DNA of 64,000 nucleotides from positions 1-64,000 of the forward strand of contig CAZIFQ010000007.1 of assembly GCA_964538375.1 (NCBI GenBank). Reading direction: 5' to 3'. The notes under the pieces were generated by a model, which was not told the origin of the DNA, did no database searches, and saw nothing but the letters and a program-made list of their open reading frames with translations. Position 1 is the first letter of the stretch; each line of letters begins with the position of its first letter. Of this stretch, positions 54,001 through 63,611 are shown one piece after another. The stretch comes from JAUUZQ01 sp964538375. Its GTDB lineage: Bacteria; Bacteroidota; Bacteroidia; Bacteroidales; GCA-2748055. Both the position numbers and the translations under genes were made by a program.

Positions 54001-55047
54001 ATGAATATTATGAAAACAGACACTGCAAGACACATAGCTCTGATAATAGGTGTATTTATATCCTCGATTTTCTCTGTATCATGTAACAAGGAGGAAACAA
54101 AGAACATTAAAACGTTCAATAACCCAATACTCATTGATGGAGCAGATCCATATGTGTATCTCCATACAGATGGATTTTACTATAGTATGGTATCAAGAGG
54201 TGACAAACTTCAGCTTTGGAAAAGCTCATCCTTTACGAACCTGGCTGATGCAGAGACAAAAGAAATTTGGTACCCACCAAAAACAGGAGAAAATTCATGC
54301 TGTATATGGGCTCCGGAAATTCACTACTATGATAATACATGGTACATCTATTATAGTGCGACAGATAAAGATAACCCGGTTGATTTGTCCAGGCATGTAT
54401 TTGTACTGAGAAATACTTCTGACAATCCCTTTGACGAATCCTGGGAGGATCTTGGAAAAATTGAAACGAAATATCCCGGTATTGATGGTCATATTTTTGA
54501 GCACAATGGTATAAGATATTTTGCATACTCACCTTATATAGAATCCCAAAGTGGAATTAATCTTGCAAAGCTTGTATCCCCAACAACAATTGAACAGGAA
54601 ATAAATCTTGGATTACCAATGTATGAGTGGGAAAAAACTCCTCCCAGGGAAATATTGGAAGGGCCTCAGTTCTTGGAAGGCCCAAAGGATAAGGTTTTTA
54701 TAATATACTCTGCCGGAGCTTGTTGGGACGACAATTATGGATTAGGGCTTTTTTCTGCTAATGCGAAGGATGATCTGCTTAACCCAAATTCATGGACAAG
54801 ATCAACCGAGCAGGTATTTGGGCAATGTCCTGATAGCAGTGTATTCGGACCCGGGCATAATTGCTTTACAAAATCCCCTGATGGAACTGAGGATTGGATC
54901 GTTTATCATGGCAAACCCCTTTCCAGTGACAAATGTTCAGAACGTAGTATGAGAGCACAGGCTTTTTCATGGAATTACAATGGAGTACCTATTTTTGGGG
55001 AACCTATTTCCCTGACAACAAAAATTCCTGAGCCTTCTGGACTATAA
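54001..55047 (+). CDS. Glycoside hydrolase family 43-type lipoprotein
   Basis: 348 aa from 54001 (a further ATG at 54010 is equally plausible). Lipobox FSVSC (Cys28). Five-bladed propeller features: NPILIDGADPYVYLHTDGFY (catalytic-base Asp), CIWAPEIHYYDNTWYIYYSA, GIDGHIFEHNG (pKa-modulating Asp) and LEGPQFLEG (general-acid Glu). Family members remove arabinose or xylose from plant or algal polysaccharides. It stands beside the CotH/LTD protein gene with a 76-bp gap. Confidence 0.85.
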   Translation: MNIMKTDTARHIALIIGVFISSIFSVSCNKEETKNIKTFNNPILIDGADPYVYLHTDGFYYSMVSRGDKLQLWKSSSFTNLADAETKEIWYPPKTGENSCCIWAPEIHYYDNTWYIYYSATDKDNPVDLSRHVFVLRNTSDNPFDESWEDLGKIETKYPGIDGHIFEHNGIRYFAYSPYIESQSGINLAKLVSPTTIEQEINLGLPMYEWEKTPPREILEGPQFLEGPKDKVFIIYSAGACWDDNYGLGLFSANAKDDLLNPNSWTRSTEQVFGQCPDSSVFGPGHNCFTKSPDGTEDWIVYHGKPLSSDKCSERSMRAQAFSWNYNGVPIFGEPISLTTKIPEPSGL

Positions 55048-55123
55048 TAACAAAATGAAGTGCAACCTATTTTCGATAATCTTAGATTTAAAAGTATCTT
55101 GAGAACCTTATATTAAAATTTTT

Positions 55124-58100
55124 ATGGTGAAGTTGAATTTTATGATATTGAGAGTGATAAGAATGATAATCATACCTAAAATTTTCCCACTGGTATTTAC
55201 ATTATTTATTCTCCTAATTAATAGCGAATTAAGTTACGGCCAATTAATAATTAACGAAGCTTCCGCTTCAAATAAAAATATTGTTGTCTTTGATGGCGGG
55301 GAATATTATGATTGGATCGAGATTTTAAATACCGGTACCGAGGCAACTGATTTGTCTGATTATTCACTTAGTGATGACAGCAGCAATCTTAGTAAATGGA
55401 CCTTTCCCGAATACCTGCTCAATCCGGATGAGTACTTTCTTCTTTTTGCATCCGGCAATGATATTGTTACACCTCAATCATGTTGGCAAACAGTTGTGAA
55501 TCATGGAGATAATTGGCGATATATCTTGCCCTCATCCAATATAGATTCCTGGAATACAGTTTCCTTTAATGATGATTCCTGGGAGAAAGGGCCAAGTGGC
55601 ATAGGTTACGGAGATGGTGATGACGCTACTACAATTTCTTCAACCATATCTTTGTATATGAGGATCAATTTTAATATTGCAGATGTTTCTCAAATTGAAG
55701 AGGCTGCTCTGCAAATCGATTTTGATGATGGATTTGTTGCATATATTAATGGTTCTGAGATTGCCAGGACAGGAGTATCAGGCACCCCCCCTGGTTTCAA
55801 TACCGCTGCCAGTCCAGGCAGAGAGGCAAAAATGTACAATGGAGGGAATCCTTTAGAGTTCAGTATTAGTAATCCATCTGCAATATTTCAGGATGGAGAT
55901 AATGTCCTTGCTATCGAAATACACAACGGATCAGAATCCTCCTCTGACCTTTCATCAATTCCTTTTCTTTCCATTCTGACTCCCGCTAATTCAGGAAATC
56001 CACCCCCGGAGATTTTAGGTTTGCCTAACCATCTGCTTCACACAAACTTTAAACTGGATGCAGACGGCGATTCCCTTTATCTGAGTAATTCTTCAGGGAA
56101 GATTATCGATTCCCTATTTATAATCACCCAATACCCAAACCATGCTTATGGCAGGATACCGGGAGAGTATTCTGATTGGCACTTATTCGATAAACCCACT
56201 CCCGGAGTTGAAAACAGCACGGATTCCTATATTGACTATATGGCCCGTAAACCGGTTTTTTCAACCAATGGAGGTAAATTTACTGCTCCTTTTCAACTCA
56301 CACTCACTTCCACGGAGCCCAATGATACAATATATTATACCACAGATGGAACAGAACCGGAAATTACTTCCTCCGTTTATACTGAACTACTTGATGTTTC
56401 AGACAACATCGTTGTGCGGGCACGTATCATCAAACACGATTACATCACTGGCCCGGCAGTAACGAACACATACTTCCAACAATCAAGTAACGGTCTTCCA
56501 GTTATTACAATCACTACTGATCCGGATAACATGTTTGACTTCTTTACTGGTATTTATGAATTAGGACCCAATGCTCAAGACAACTTTCCCTATTTCGAAT
56601 CCAATTTCTGGAATGACTGGGAGCGACCTGTAAATGTAACAATGTATGATGGTGATAGCATGGCATTCACTATTGATGCAGGGATAAAAATTTTTGGAGG
56701 ATGGTCTCGCGGATATCCCCAGAAATCATTTTCAATATTTGCCAGGAGCAAATATGGTGAAGGAAAGATCAAATACCAACTCTTTAAGGATAGGCCAATT
56801 TATGAATTTGAGTCTTTCATTCTACGCAACTCCGGTAATGACTGGTTTGGTCAGGAATCACAGGCAGGATCTATGATGCGTGATGTATTAATGACCAAAC
56901 TGACAAAAAACCTGAATATAGAATCCCAGGGATCACGCCAGGCTGTTGTTTATATCAATGAAGAATATTGGGGGATTTATAATATTCGCGATAAGATCAA
57001 TGAGCATTTTTTGGCTTCAAATTCCGGGGCAAAACCAGACAATATCGACCTTCTCGAAACAAACTATAATGTTATCATAGGATCGAACCATCATTATGTG
57101 AACCTAATCGATTTTGTCACCTTCAACAGTATGGCTGATAAAAGCAACTATAATTATGTGACAACTCAAATGGATATTCAGGATTTTATTAATTACGAAC
57201 TATCACAAATTTATTTCGATAACAGGGATTGGCCAGGAAATAATATAAAATATTGGAGAGAAACAGGACCATCAAGTCGATGGCGTTGGATCATATTTGA
57301 TACTGATTTTGGATTTGGCTTATGGGACCTAAACAAAGCATACTATAATACAATAGAATTTGCAACGGATCCGGATCAAACAAACTGGCCAAACCCGACA
57401 TGGTCAACACTTCTTCTGAGAAAATTATTAATAAACCAGAAATTTAAAGAACAGTTTATTAACTCTTTTGCTGATCAGATTAATACAAGCTTTAAAAACA
57501 GCGCTGTAACTGACCTCATTGATGAGCTTAAAATGAATATTTACCATGAGATGACGAATCATATTGATGTCTGGGGGGGGTCCTTTTCCAATTGGAATAG
57601 TAACATAGGTAATATGAAGTCGTTTGCGAATATCAGACCTGCTGCAATGCAAAACTTCATCAGGAGTTCATTTAGTACAGGGTCAAAACACGAATTAACG
57701 CTTAACTTATCTGACAAAAATAATGGAGCCATCAAGTTAAATACGATAATGGTGCGTGAATCTCCCTGGGAGGGAACATATTTCGAGGATATCCCAATAA
57801 AACTTACGGCAATCCCATCACCTGGCTATGTTTTCACTGGCTGGTCGGAAGGAATAAATTCAAAATTGGCCAGTATATATGTCGATCTATCAGCAGCAAC
57901 AACTATTACAGCTAATTTTGAACCTGATTCAAATCCTGGCAACAGGGTTATTATCAATGAAATCTGCTATAATTCTGACCCTGTTAATAACACCGAAGAT
58001 TGGGTTGAACTCTTTAATACCAGCGATCAGTATGTTGATTTGTCAAACTGGATTTTAAAGGATGGGGGTTTTAATAATGGTTTTGTGATTCAGGAAGGAA

Positions 58101-58714
58101 CTATTCTTGAGCCAAATCGATATTATGTAATTTGTAGGGATAAATATGCCTTGTCTGCAATCCACACAGATATATACAATTACCAGGGGAATTTTGATTT
58201 CGGACTAAGCAGCGTGGGCGATGTTGTTTGGCTTCAGAATAGTAATGGAGATTCCGAAAACTATCTCACATATGGAATTACTAACCCGTGGCCAATAATA
58301 CCAGCAGGTAGTGGTTATACCTTGTCATTGCTCTCACCTGAATTGGATAATTTCAGTGCAGAATCATGGGCTATCTCAGAAGAACAATACGGAACCCCCG
58401 GCAGGTGCAACTATTGCCCTGTAGGTGTCGAAGAAAAACTTTTACCCGAACAGGAAGATATAATGTTTCAAAACTTCCCCAATCCATTTTCAAACTCAAC
58501 ACGTATCGTGTTTCAGTTAGCCAAATTCCAGCCTGTGAGACTTTCAGTTTATGACTTAAATGGAAGACTTGTTAATGTTCTATTAAATCAGAATTTAGAA
58601 GAAGGATATCATGAAATTGTTTGGGAGCCCCAAGATCTGCATAACGGAATTTACATCCTGAGGATGGAAACTGTTTCTGCTGTTTCAACTAAACAGATGA
58701 TTTTAGTAAGATAA
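55124..58714 (+). CDS. CotH-kinase/lamin-tail surface protein exported by T9SS
   Basis: 1196 aa. Signal sequence (cleavage near SYGQ, residue about 40). Domains in order: lamin-tail domain (LIINEASASNKNIVVFDGGE, about 41-105), a beta sandwich (about 120-280), chitobiase-like FN3 (GKFTAPFQLTLTSTEPNDTI, about 385-440), CotH-like kinase domain (about 455-830; IKIFGGWSRGYPQKSFSIFA, YINEEYWGIYNIRDKINEHF), a GWxxG-type bacterial repeat (about 850-930), a second lamin-tail domain (about 945-1080) and a type A T9SS sorting domain (NFPNPFSNSTRIVFQL, YDLNGRLV, NGIYILRM). Probably a cell-surface or secreted enzyme; its target is unknown. Confidence 0.9.
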   Translation: MVKLNFMILRVIRMIIIPKIFPLVFTLFILLINSELSYGQLIINEASASNKNIVVFDGGEYYDWIEILNTGTEATDLSDYSLSDDSSNLSKWTFPEYLLNPDEYFLLFASGNDIVTPQSCWQTVVNHGDNWRYILPSSNIDSWNTVSFNDDSWEKGPSGIGYGDGDDATTISSTISLYMRINFNIADVSQIEEAALQIDFDDGFVAYINGSEIARTGVSGTPPGFNTAASPGREAKMYNGGNPLEFSISNPSAIFQDGDNVLAIEIHNGSESSSDLSSIPFLSILTPANSGNPPPEILGLPNHLLHTNFKLDADGDSLYLSNSSGKIIDSLFIITQYPNHAYGRIPGEYSDWHLFDKPTPGVENSTDSYIDYMARKPVFSTNGGKFTAPFQLTLTSTEPNDTIYYTTDGTEPEITSSVYTELLDVSDNIVVRARIIKHDYITGPAVTNTYFQQSSNGLPVITITTDPDNMFDFFTGIYELGPNAQDNFPYFESNFWNDWERPVNVTMYDGDSMAFTIDAGIKIFGGWSRGYPQKSFSIFARSKYGEGKIKYQLFKDRPIYEFESFILRNSGNDWFGQESQAGSMMRDVLMTKLTKNLNIESQGSRQAVVYINEEYWGIYNIRDKINEHFLASNSGAKPDNIDLLETNYNVIIGSNHHYVNLIDFVTFNSMADKSNYNYVTTQMDIQDFINYELSQIYFDNRDWPGNNIKYWRETGPSSRWRWIIFDTDFGFGLWDLNKAYYNTIEFATDPDQTNWPNPTWSTLLLRKLLINQKFKEQFINSFADQINTSFKNSAVTDLIDELKMNIYHEMTNHIDVWGGSFSNWNSNIGNMKSFANIRPAAMQNFIRSSFSTGSKHELTLNLSDKNNGAIKLNTIMVRESPWEGTYFEDIPIKLTAIPSPGYVFTGWSEGINSKLASIYVDLSAATTITANFEPDSNPGNRVIINEICYNSDPVNNTEDWVELFNTSDQYVDLSNWILKDGGFNNGFVIQEGTILEPNRYYVICRDKYALSAIHTDIYNYQGNFDFGLSSVGDVVWLQNSNGDSENYLTYGITNPWPIIPAGSGYTLSLLSPELDNFSAESWAISEEQYGTPGRCNYCPVGVEEKLLPEQEDIMFQNFPNPFSNSTRIVFQLAKFQPVRLSVYDLNGRLVNVLLNQNLEEGYHEIVWEPQDLHNGIYILRMETVSAVSTKQMILVR

Positions 58715-58733
58715 CTGTAGGAAATAACTTACT

Positions 58734-59777
58734 TTATTGGTTATCCCCATAAGCATTCCAACCCTGCGCCTGCAAAGGAACCGCATTCCCTTCGTCCAGC
58801 ATCATGATTGCGGTGCCTTTATGGTCAGTTATATTTCCAATTATGCTCACCCTTGGAATCTCATTCACTTTGTCGTAAGCAGAAAGCGGAACAGTAAACA
58901 GCAACTCATAGTCTTCTCCCCCATTCAGGGCAGCAATGAGGGGTTCCATCTGAAACTCTTCAGCAACGGCACCTGTCTCTTCACTAATAGGAATTTTATC
59001 ATGATAGATTACACATCCGCAATCAGACTGCTTACAGATGTGCAATAGCTCAGACGACAAGCCATCACTTATATCAATCATGGAAGTAGGCACAACACCT
59101 TTCTCTCTCAACTCCAACAAAACATCCACCCTGGGCTCTGGCTTTAAGAACCTGCCAACAACGTAATCATAACCACCAAGCACGGGTTGAATGCTTGCGT
59201 CTTCTTCAAATAATTTCTTCTCTCTCTCCAACACCTTAAGTCCCATAAAAGCCGCACCCAGATCCCCTGTAACACATATCAAATTGTTATTTTGCGCACC
59301 ACTACGGTATACTATCTCTTTCGGAAGAGCTGTCCCAAGAGCCGTTATAGAAATACAAAGTCCGGTTACCGAAGCAGAAGTATCACCCCCTACCATATCC
59401 ACTTTATACTCATCGCATGCCAGTTGAACCCCTTCATAAAATTCTTCCATAGCTTCCACAGAAAACTTTCCGGAAATAGCCACAGAAATTGTGATTTGCT
59501 TTGGCACTGCATTCATGGCATATACATCAGAAATATTTACCATCACTGCCTTGTATCCAAGGTGCTTCAAGGGAGTATACATCAAATCAAAATGAACTCC
59601 TTCCATCAATAAATCTGTAGTAATAACCTGGTTTTCAGCACCAATGTTAATCACTGCAGCATCATCGCCAACTGCCTTAAGGGTAGAATCCTGGTGTATA
59701 CTGAATTTCTTTGTGAGATGCTCAATCAAGCCAAATTCTCCCATCTCTTCGATGGACTTTATTGCTTTCTTTTTCAT
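58734..59777 (-). CDS. thiL: Thiamine-monophosphate kinase
   Basis: 347 aa. GEFGLIEHLTK, VGDDAAVIN, TTDLLMEGVHFDL, VGGDTSAS, TGDLGAAFMGL, ISDGLSSELLH and NGGEDYELLFTVP follow the ThiL/PurM-fold order. It phosphorylates thiamine monophosphate to the cofactor. Convergent with the CotH gene. Confidence 0.95.
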   Translation of the reverse strand: MKKKAIKSIEEMGEFGLIEHLTKKFSIHQDSTLKAVGDDAAVINIGAENQVITTDLLMEGVHFDLMYTPLKHLGYKAVMVNISDVYAMNAVPKQITISVAISGKFSVEAMEEFYEGVQLACDEYKVDMVGGDTSASVTGLCISITALGTALPKEIVYRSGAQNNNLICVTGDLGAAFMGLKVLEREKKLFEEDASIQPVLGGYDYVVGRFLKPEPRVDVLLELREKGVVPTSMIDISDGLSSELLHICKQSDCGCVIYHDKIPISEETGAVAEEFQMEPLIAALNGGEDYELLFTVPLSAYDKVNEIPRVSIIGNITDHKGTAIMMLDEGNAVPLQAQGWNAYGDNQ

Positions 59778-59816
59778 GTCAAAATCTGTGTATTTAACAG
59801 TCGTATTTACCTGCTA

Positions 59817-59850
59817 TTTGCAAATGTAAGAACAAGTTTTTGTATATTTG
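59817..59850 (+). promoter_or_regulatory. Promoter of the suf operon
   Basis: TTTG at 59817-59820, 22 bp, TATATTTG at 59843-59850 (perfect TAnnTTTG), 75 bp before sufB. The leader between is AT-rich; no Fe-S regulator site was recognised. Confidence 0.6.
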
Positions 59851-59925
59851 CCATTATTTTAAATTAATCTATTTAAACCGAACAACACACGAGAAAGTGA
59901 AGAGAGAAACGGGAGAGATTATACA

Positions 59926-61374
59926 ATGACAAGTGAACAGGATAAAATAATAAACGAAGTAACCGGGAACGACTATAAATACGGGTTTGAAACACTCATT
60001 GAAACAGAAACCCTTCCCAAAGGACTAAATGAAGAAATAGTCAGGGCAATTTCTGCCAAGAAAGATGAACCTGAATGGATGACTGAACTACGAATAAAGG
60101 CATTCAGGCATTGGCAAACCATGCAAATGCCAGACTGGGCCCATCTGAAAATACCCAAAATAGATTACCAGGATATCATCTATTATGCGGCACCAAAACA
60201 GAAACCGTCCCTAGACAGTCTCGATGATGTGGATCCGGAGCTAATCGACACCTTTAATAAGTTGGGAATTCCTTTGGAGGAACAAAAACTGATGACGGGT
60301 GTTGCAGTAGATGCTGTTATGGACAGCATTTCGGTAAAGACCACCTTTTCAGAAACCCTGGCCAAGCTGGGAATTATATTCTGCTCTTTCAGTGACGCGG
60401 TAAAGAATTATCCCGATCTGGTGAAAAAATATATGGGGAGCGTTGTTCCTTATACAGACAACTTCTTTGCAGCACTAAACTCTGCTGTTTTCAGCGATGG
60501 TTCTTTCTGCTTCATCCCCAAAGGAGTGAGATGTCCGATGGAACTTTCCACCTATTTCAGAATTAATGCAGCCAATACCGGACAATTTGAAAGAACACTG
60601 ATTGTGGCAGAAGACGATTCATACGTGAGTTACCTGGAGGGATGCACCGCTCCGCAACGTGATGAAAATCAATTACATGCTGCCATTGTGGAAATTGTTA
60701 CCATGGAAAATGCAGAAGTGAAATATTCCACTGTACAGAATTGGTACCCGGGTAATAAGGACGGAGTAGGAGGTATATATAATTTCGTAACGAAGCGGGG
60801 AATCTGCAAAGGAGATAACTCCAAGATTTCCTGGACACAGGTGGAGACGGGCTCAGCAATTACATGGAAATATCCAAGTTGCATATTGAAAGGCGATAAT
60901 ACAACTGCAGAGTTTTATTCTGTGGCTGTTACTAATAACTACCAGCAGGCAGATACCGGTACGAAGATGATCCACATTGGGAAAAACTCAAAGAGTGTCA
61001 TCGTTTCAAAAGGGATCAGCGCAGGGAAGAGTCAAAACTCCTACCGTGGACTTGTAAAAGTGCTAAAGGGAGCGGAAAATGCCCGTAATTTTTCTCAATG
61101 CGATAGCTTGCTACTTGGAGATAAATGCGGCGCTCACACCTTTCCCTACATTGAGGTTGATAACGATTCTGCAATCGTAGAACATGAAGCAACGACCTCA
61201 AAAATTGGAGAAGATCAGATATTCTATTGTAATCAGCGAGGTATAGAAACAGAAAATGCCATTGGCCTGATAGTAAATGGCTACGCAAAAGAAGTCCTGA
61301 ATAAGCTCCCCATGGAATTTGCCGTTGAAGCCCAAAAACTGCTGGCAATTTCATTGGAAGGTAGTGTAGGATAA
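59926..61374 (+). CDS. sufB: Fe-S cluster scaffold protein SufB
   Basis: 482 aa. Characteristic SufB segments: SVKTTFSETLAKLGIIFCSF, FIPKGVRCPMELSTYFRINA, YLEGCTAPQRDENQLHAAIV, GKNSKSVIVSKGISAGKSQN, and CGAHTFPYIEVDNDSAIVEH, EATTSKIGEDQIFYCNQRGI (C-terminal scaffold residues). It builds Fe-S clusters with SufC and SufD in the cytoplasm. First gene of sufBCDS. Confidence 0.96.
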   Translation: MTSEQDKIINEVTGNDYKYGFETLIETETLPKGLNEEIVRAISAKKDEPEWMTELRIKAFRHWQTMQMPDWAHLKIPKIDYQDIIYYAAPKQKPSLDSLDDVDPELIDTFNKLGIPLEEQKLMTGVAVDAVMDSISVKTTFSETLAKLGIIFCSFSDAVKNYPDLVKKYMGSVVPYTDNFFAALNSAVFSDGSFCFIPKGVRCPMELSTYFRINAANTGQFERTLIVAEDDSYVSYLEGCTAPQRDENQLHAAIVEIVTMENAEVKYSTVQNWYPGNKDGVGGIYNFVTKRGICKGDNSKISWTQVETGSAITWKYPSCILKGDNTTAEFYSVAVTNNYQQADTGTKMIHIGKNSKSVIVSKGISAGKSQNSYRGLVKVLKGAENARNFSQCDSLLLGDKCGAHTFPYIEVDNDSAIVEHEATTSKIGEDQIFYCNQRGIETENAIGLIVNGYAKEVLNKLPMEFAVEAQKLLAISLEGSVG

Positions 61375-61390
61375 AAATGCATATCTGTAA

Positions 61391-61410
61391 AGAGGTGGCA
61401 TGCCACCTCT
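61391..61410. repeat. Perfect 20-bp palindrome between sufB and sufC
   Basis: AGAGGTGGCATGCCACCTCT reads the same on both strands. It sits in the 78-bp gap, 16 bp after the sufB stop, and can form a loop-poor RNA hairpin that might attenuate transcription or protect sufB mRNA (inference). Confidence 0.6.
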
Positions 61411-61452
61411 CATACAAATAGAAAGAATTTAAAAAAAGACAAATATTAGACG

Positions 61453-62211
61453 ATGTTATCTATAAAAGACCTAAAAGTAAAAGTAGAAGGAAGAGATATC
61501 CTGAAGGGTATCAACATTGATGTGAAGCCGGGAGAAGTTCATGCTATCATGGGACCGAATGGTTCGGGTAAGAGTACACTGGCGGCTACATTGGCGGGAA
61601 AAGATACCTTTGAAGTTACCAGTGGAGAGGTAAGATACTTAGGGAAAGATTTATTGGATCTTTCACCAGAAGATCGAGCAAGAGAGGGAATATTTCTTGG
61701 TTTTCAGTATCCTGTTGAAATTCCAGGTGTCAGTATGGTGAACTTTCTGAGAACAGCGCTGAATGAGCATATGAAATACAAGGGGGAGAAACCGCTGTCA
61801 GCAGGCGACTTTCTGAAGCTTATGCGTGAGAAAAAAGAACTGGTAGATATCAATTCTGATCTTACCAGCCGTTCAGTGAATGAAGGATTCTCAGGCGGTG
61901 AGAAGAAAAAAAATGAGATCTTCCAGATGGCATTGCTAAATCCGAGACTGGCGATTCTTGATGAGACCGATTCAGGACTCGACATTGATGCGCTTCGAAT
62001 TGTTGCCAAGGGAGTGAATAACCTAAGGTCGAAAGACAATGCTATCATAGTTATTACGCACTACCAAAGATTGCTTGATTATATAGTCCCAGACTATGTG
62101 CACGTACTTTACAATGGAAAAATTGTCAAGTCGGGTGACAAGACACTGGCTTATGAACTGGAAAAAAATGGGTATGACTGGATTCGCCAGGAATCAGACA
62201 TCAATGTGTAA
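61453..62211 (+). CDS. sufC: Fe-S assembly ATPase SufC
   Basis: 252 aa. ABC ATPase: Walker A GPNGSGKST (34-42), Q-loop FLGFQYPVEIPGVSMVNF, signature FSGGEKKKNEI, Walker B LAILDETDSGLD, H-loop ITHYQRLL. The EKKKNE variant of the signature is the SufC-specific form. It powers SufBC2D. Confidence 0.96.
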   Translation: MLSIKDLKVKVEGRDILKGINIDVKPGEVHAIMGPNGSGKSTLAATLAGKDTFEVTSGEVRYLGKDLLDLSPEDRAREGIFLGFQYPVEIPGVSMVNFLRTALNEHMKYKGEKPLSAGDFLKLMREKKELVDINSDLTSRSVNEGFSGGEKKKNEIFQMALLNPRLAILDETDSGLDIDALRIVAKGVNNLRSKDNAIIVITHYQRLLDYIVPDYVHVLYNGKIVKSGDKTLAYELEKNGYDWIRQESDINV

Positions 62212-62227
62212 AAGAAGAATTAAGTAG

Positions 62228-63601
62228 ATGAAGACCATTACGGAAACAACTGATACTGTGAAGAAGTTCCTCGATCTGTATCGAGAGAACAGGGAGCTTA
62301 TTGTCGGTTCAGAACCCGCTCAAATATCTGAGTTAAGAGATAAAGCCATTAAGCACTTTGGAGAAATTGGATTTCCAATAAAGAAGGACGAAAAATATAA
62401 GTATACGCATCTTGAACCTATGTTCAATGGTTCACTCTCCACCAGGATTCAGCCAAGAAAATTGAAATTTGACCTGGAAGATATTTTCAGATGTGACGTT
62501 CCCTCCTTAGAGACAGACGTACTTCTGGTTCTTAATGGACATTACTATACTGCCACAGGGGAAAAACTTATTGAGAAGGATAATGGCATTATAATAGGTA
62601 GCCTGGCTGAAGCAATTCGCAAATATCCAAAACTTCTGCTGAAGCATTACGGCCAGTATGCAGAATTGAAAAACGAGCCCTTTGTGGCCCTGAACACAGC
62701 CTGCTCAAAAGATGGAATATTTTTGTATGTTCCTGAAAACCAGGTAATGGAGAAGCCCGTCCAGGTTATTAACCTTTTACTTTCTGATGAGAATGAGATG
62801 GTACAACATCGCAACCTCTTCATTGCTGAGAAAAACAGTAAGGCAGAAGTGATCATCTGTGACCATACCCTTTCTCCGCATATGTTCCTTACCAATTCCG
62901 TTTCAGAAATCTCTATCGCAGAAAATGCCAGTGTGGATGTATTGCGACTACAGAATGAACACAATAATTCTGTTCAAATCACCAATACCTGGATCAATCA
63001 AGAAAAAGATTCAACTGGTAGGCACAGCACCATCACGCTGAATGGGGGAAAGGTTCGAAACAACCTGAATGTAAAATTAGATGGAGAAGGAGCCACCAAT
63101 AATGCGCTCGGACTTTACCTTATTGATAAGCAGCAGCACGTAGATAACTTCACAGTGATAGAGCACCTGAAACCTAATTGCGTTTCCAACCAACATTACA
63201 AAGGTGTACTTGATGATATTGCAACAGGGTCCTTTACCGGGAAAATCCACGTATTTCCAGACGCGCAGAAGACCGCCGCCTTCCAGTCCAATAAAAATAT
63301 CCTGCTGTCGAAAGATGCCAAAATGCATACAAAGCCACAATTGGAGATCTATGCAGATGACGTGAAATGTAGTCATGGTGCCACAGTAGGACAGCTGGAT
63401 GAAAATGCACTTTTCTACTTACAGGCGCGTGGTATTCCAAAATCAGAAGCCAAGTTAATGATGATGTTTGCATTTGCTTCAGAAGTGATCTCAGGCATTA
63501 AAGAAGAGACATTGAGGAACAGGATTCAGGATCTTGTGAATAAACGACTACGTGGTGAATTATCACGCTGCAAGAATTGTGCAATCAATTGTTACGACTA
63601 A
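62228..63601 (+). CDS. sufD: Fe-S assembly protein SufD
   Basis: 457 aa. The C-terminal SufBD core is clear: DGIFLYVPENQVMEKPVQVI, NGGKVRNNLNVKLDGEGATN, HYKGVLDDIATGSFTGKIHV, and CSHGATVGQLDENALFYLQA followed by RGIP. It starts 16 bp after sufC. Confidence 0.95.
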   Translation: MKTITETTDTVKKFLDLYRENRELIVGSEPAQISELRDKAIKHFGEIGFPIKKDEKYKYTHLEPMFNGSLSTRIQPRKLKFDLEDIFRCDVPSLETDVLLVLNGHYYTATGEKLIEKDNGIIIGSLAEAIRKYPKLLLKHYGQYAELKNEPFVALNTACSKDGIFLYVPENQVMEKPVQVINLLLSDENEMVQHRNLFIAEKNSKAEVIICDHTLSPHMFLTNSVSEISIAENASVDVLRLQNEHNNSVQITNTWINQEKDSTGRHSTITLNGGKVRNNLNVKLDGEGATNNALGLYLIDKQQHVDNFTVIEHLKPNCVSNQHYKGVLDDIATGSFTGKIHVFPDAQKTAAFQSNKNILLSKDAKMHTKPQLEIYADDVKCSHGATVGQLDENALFYLQARGIPKSEAKLMMMFAFASEVISGIKEETLRNRIQDLVNKRLRGELSRCKNCAINCYD

Positions 63602-63611
63602 TAATAGTTCA

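Noticed and set aside
53995..54134. N-terminal extension of the AraC-like frame
   Set aside because: Upstream of about 53995 the frame is antisense to the GH43 gene, and its hydrophobic translation does not resemble an AraC protein.
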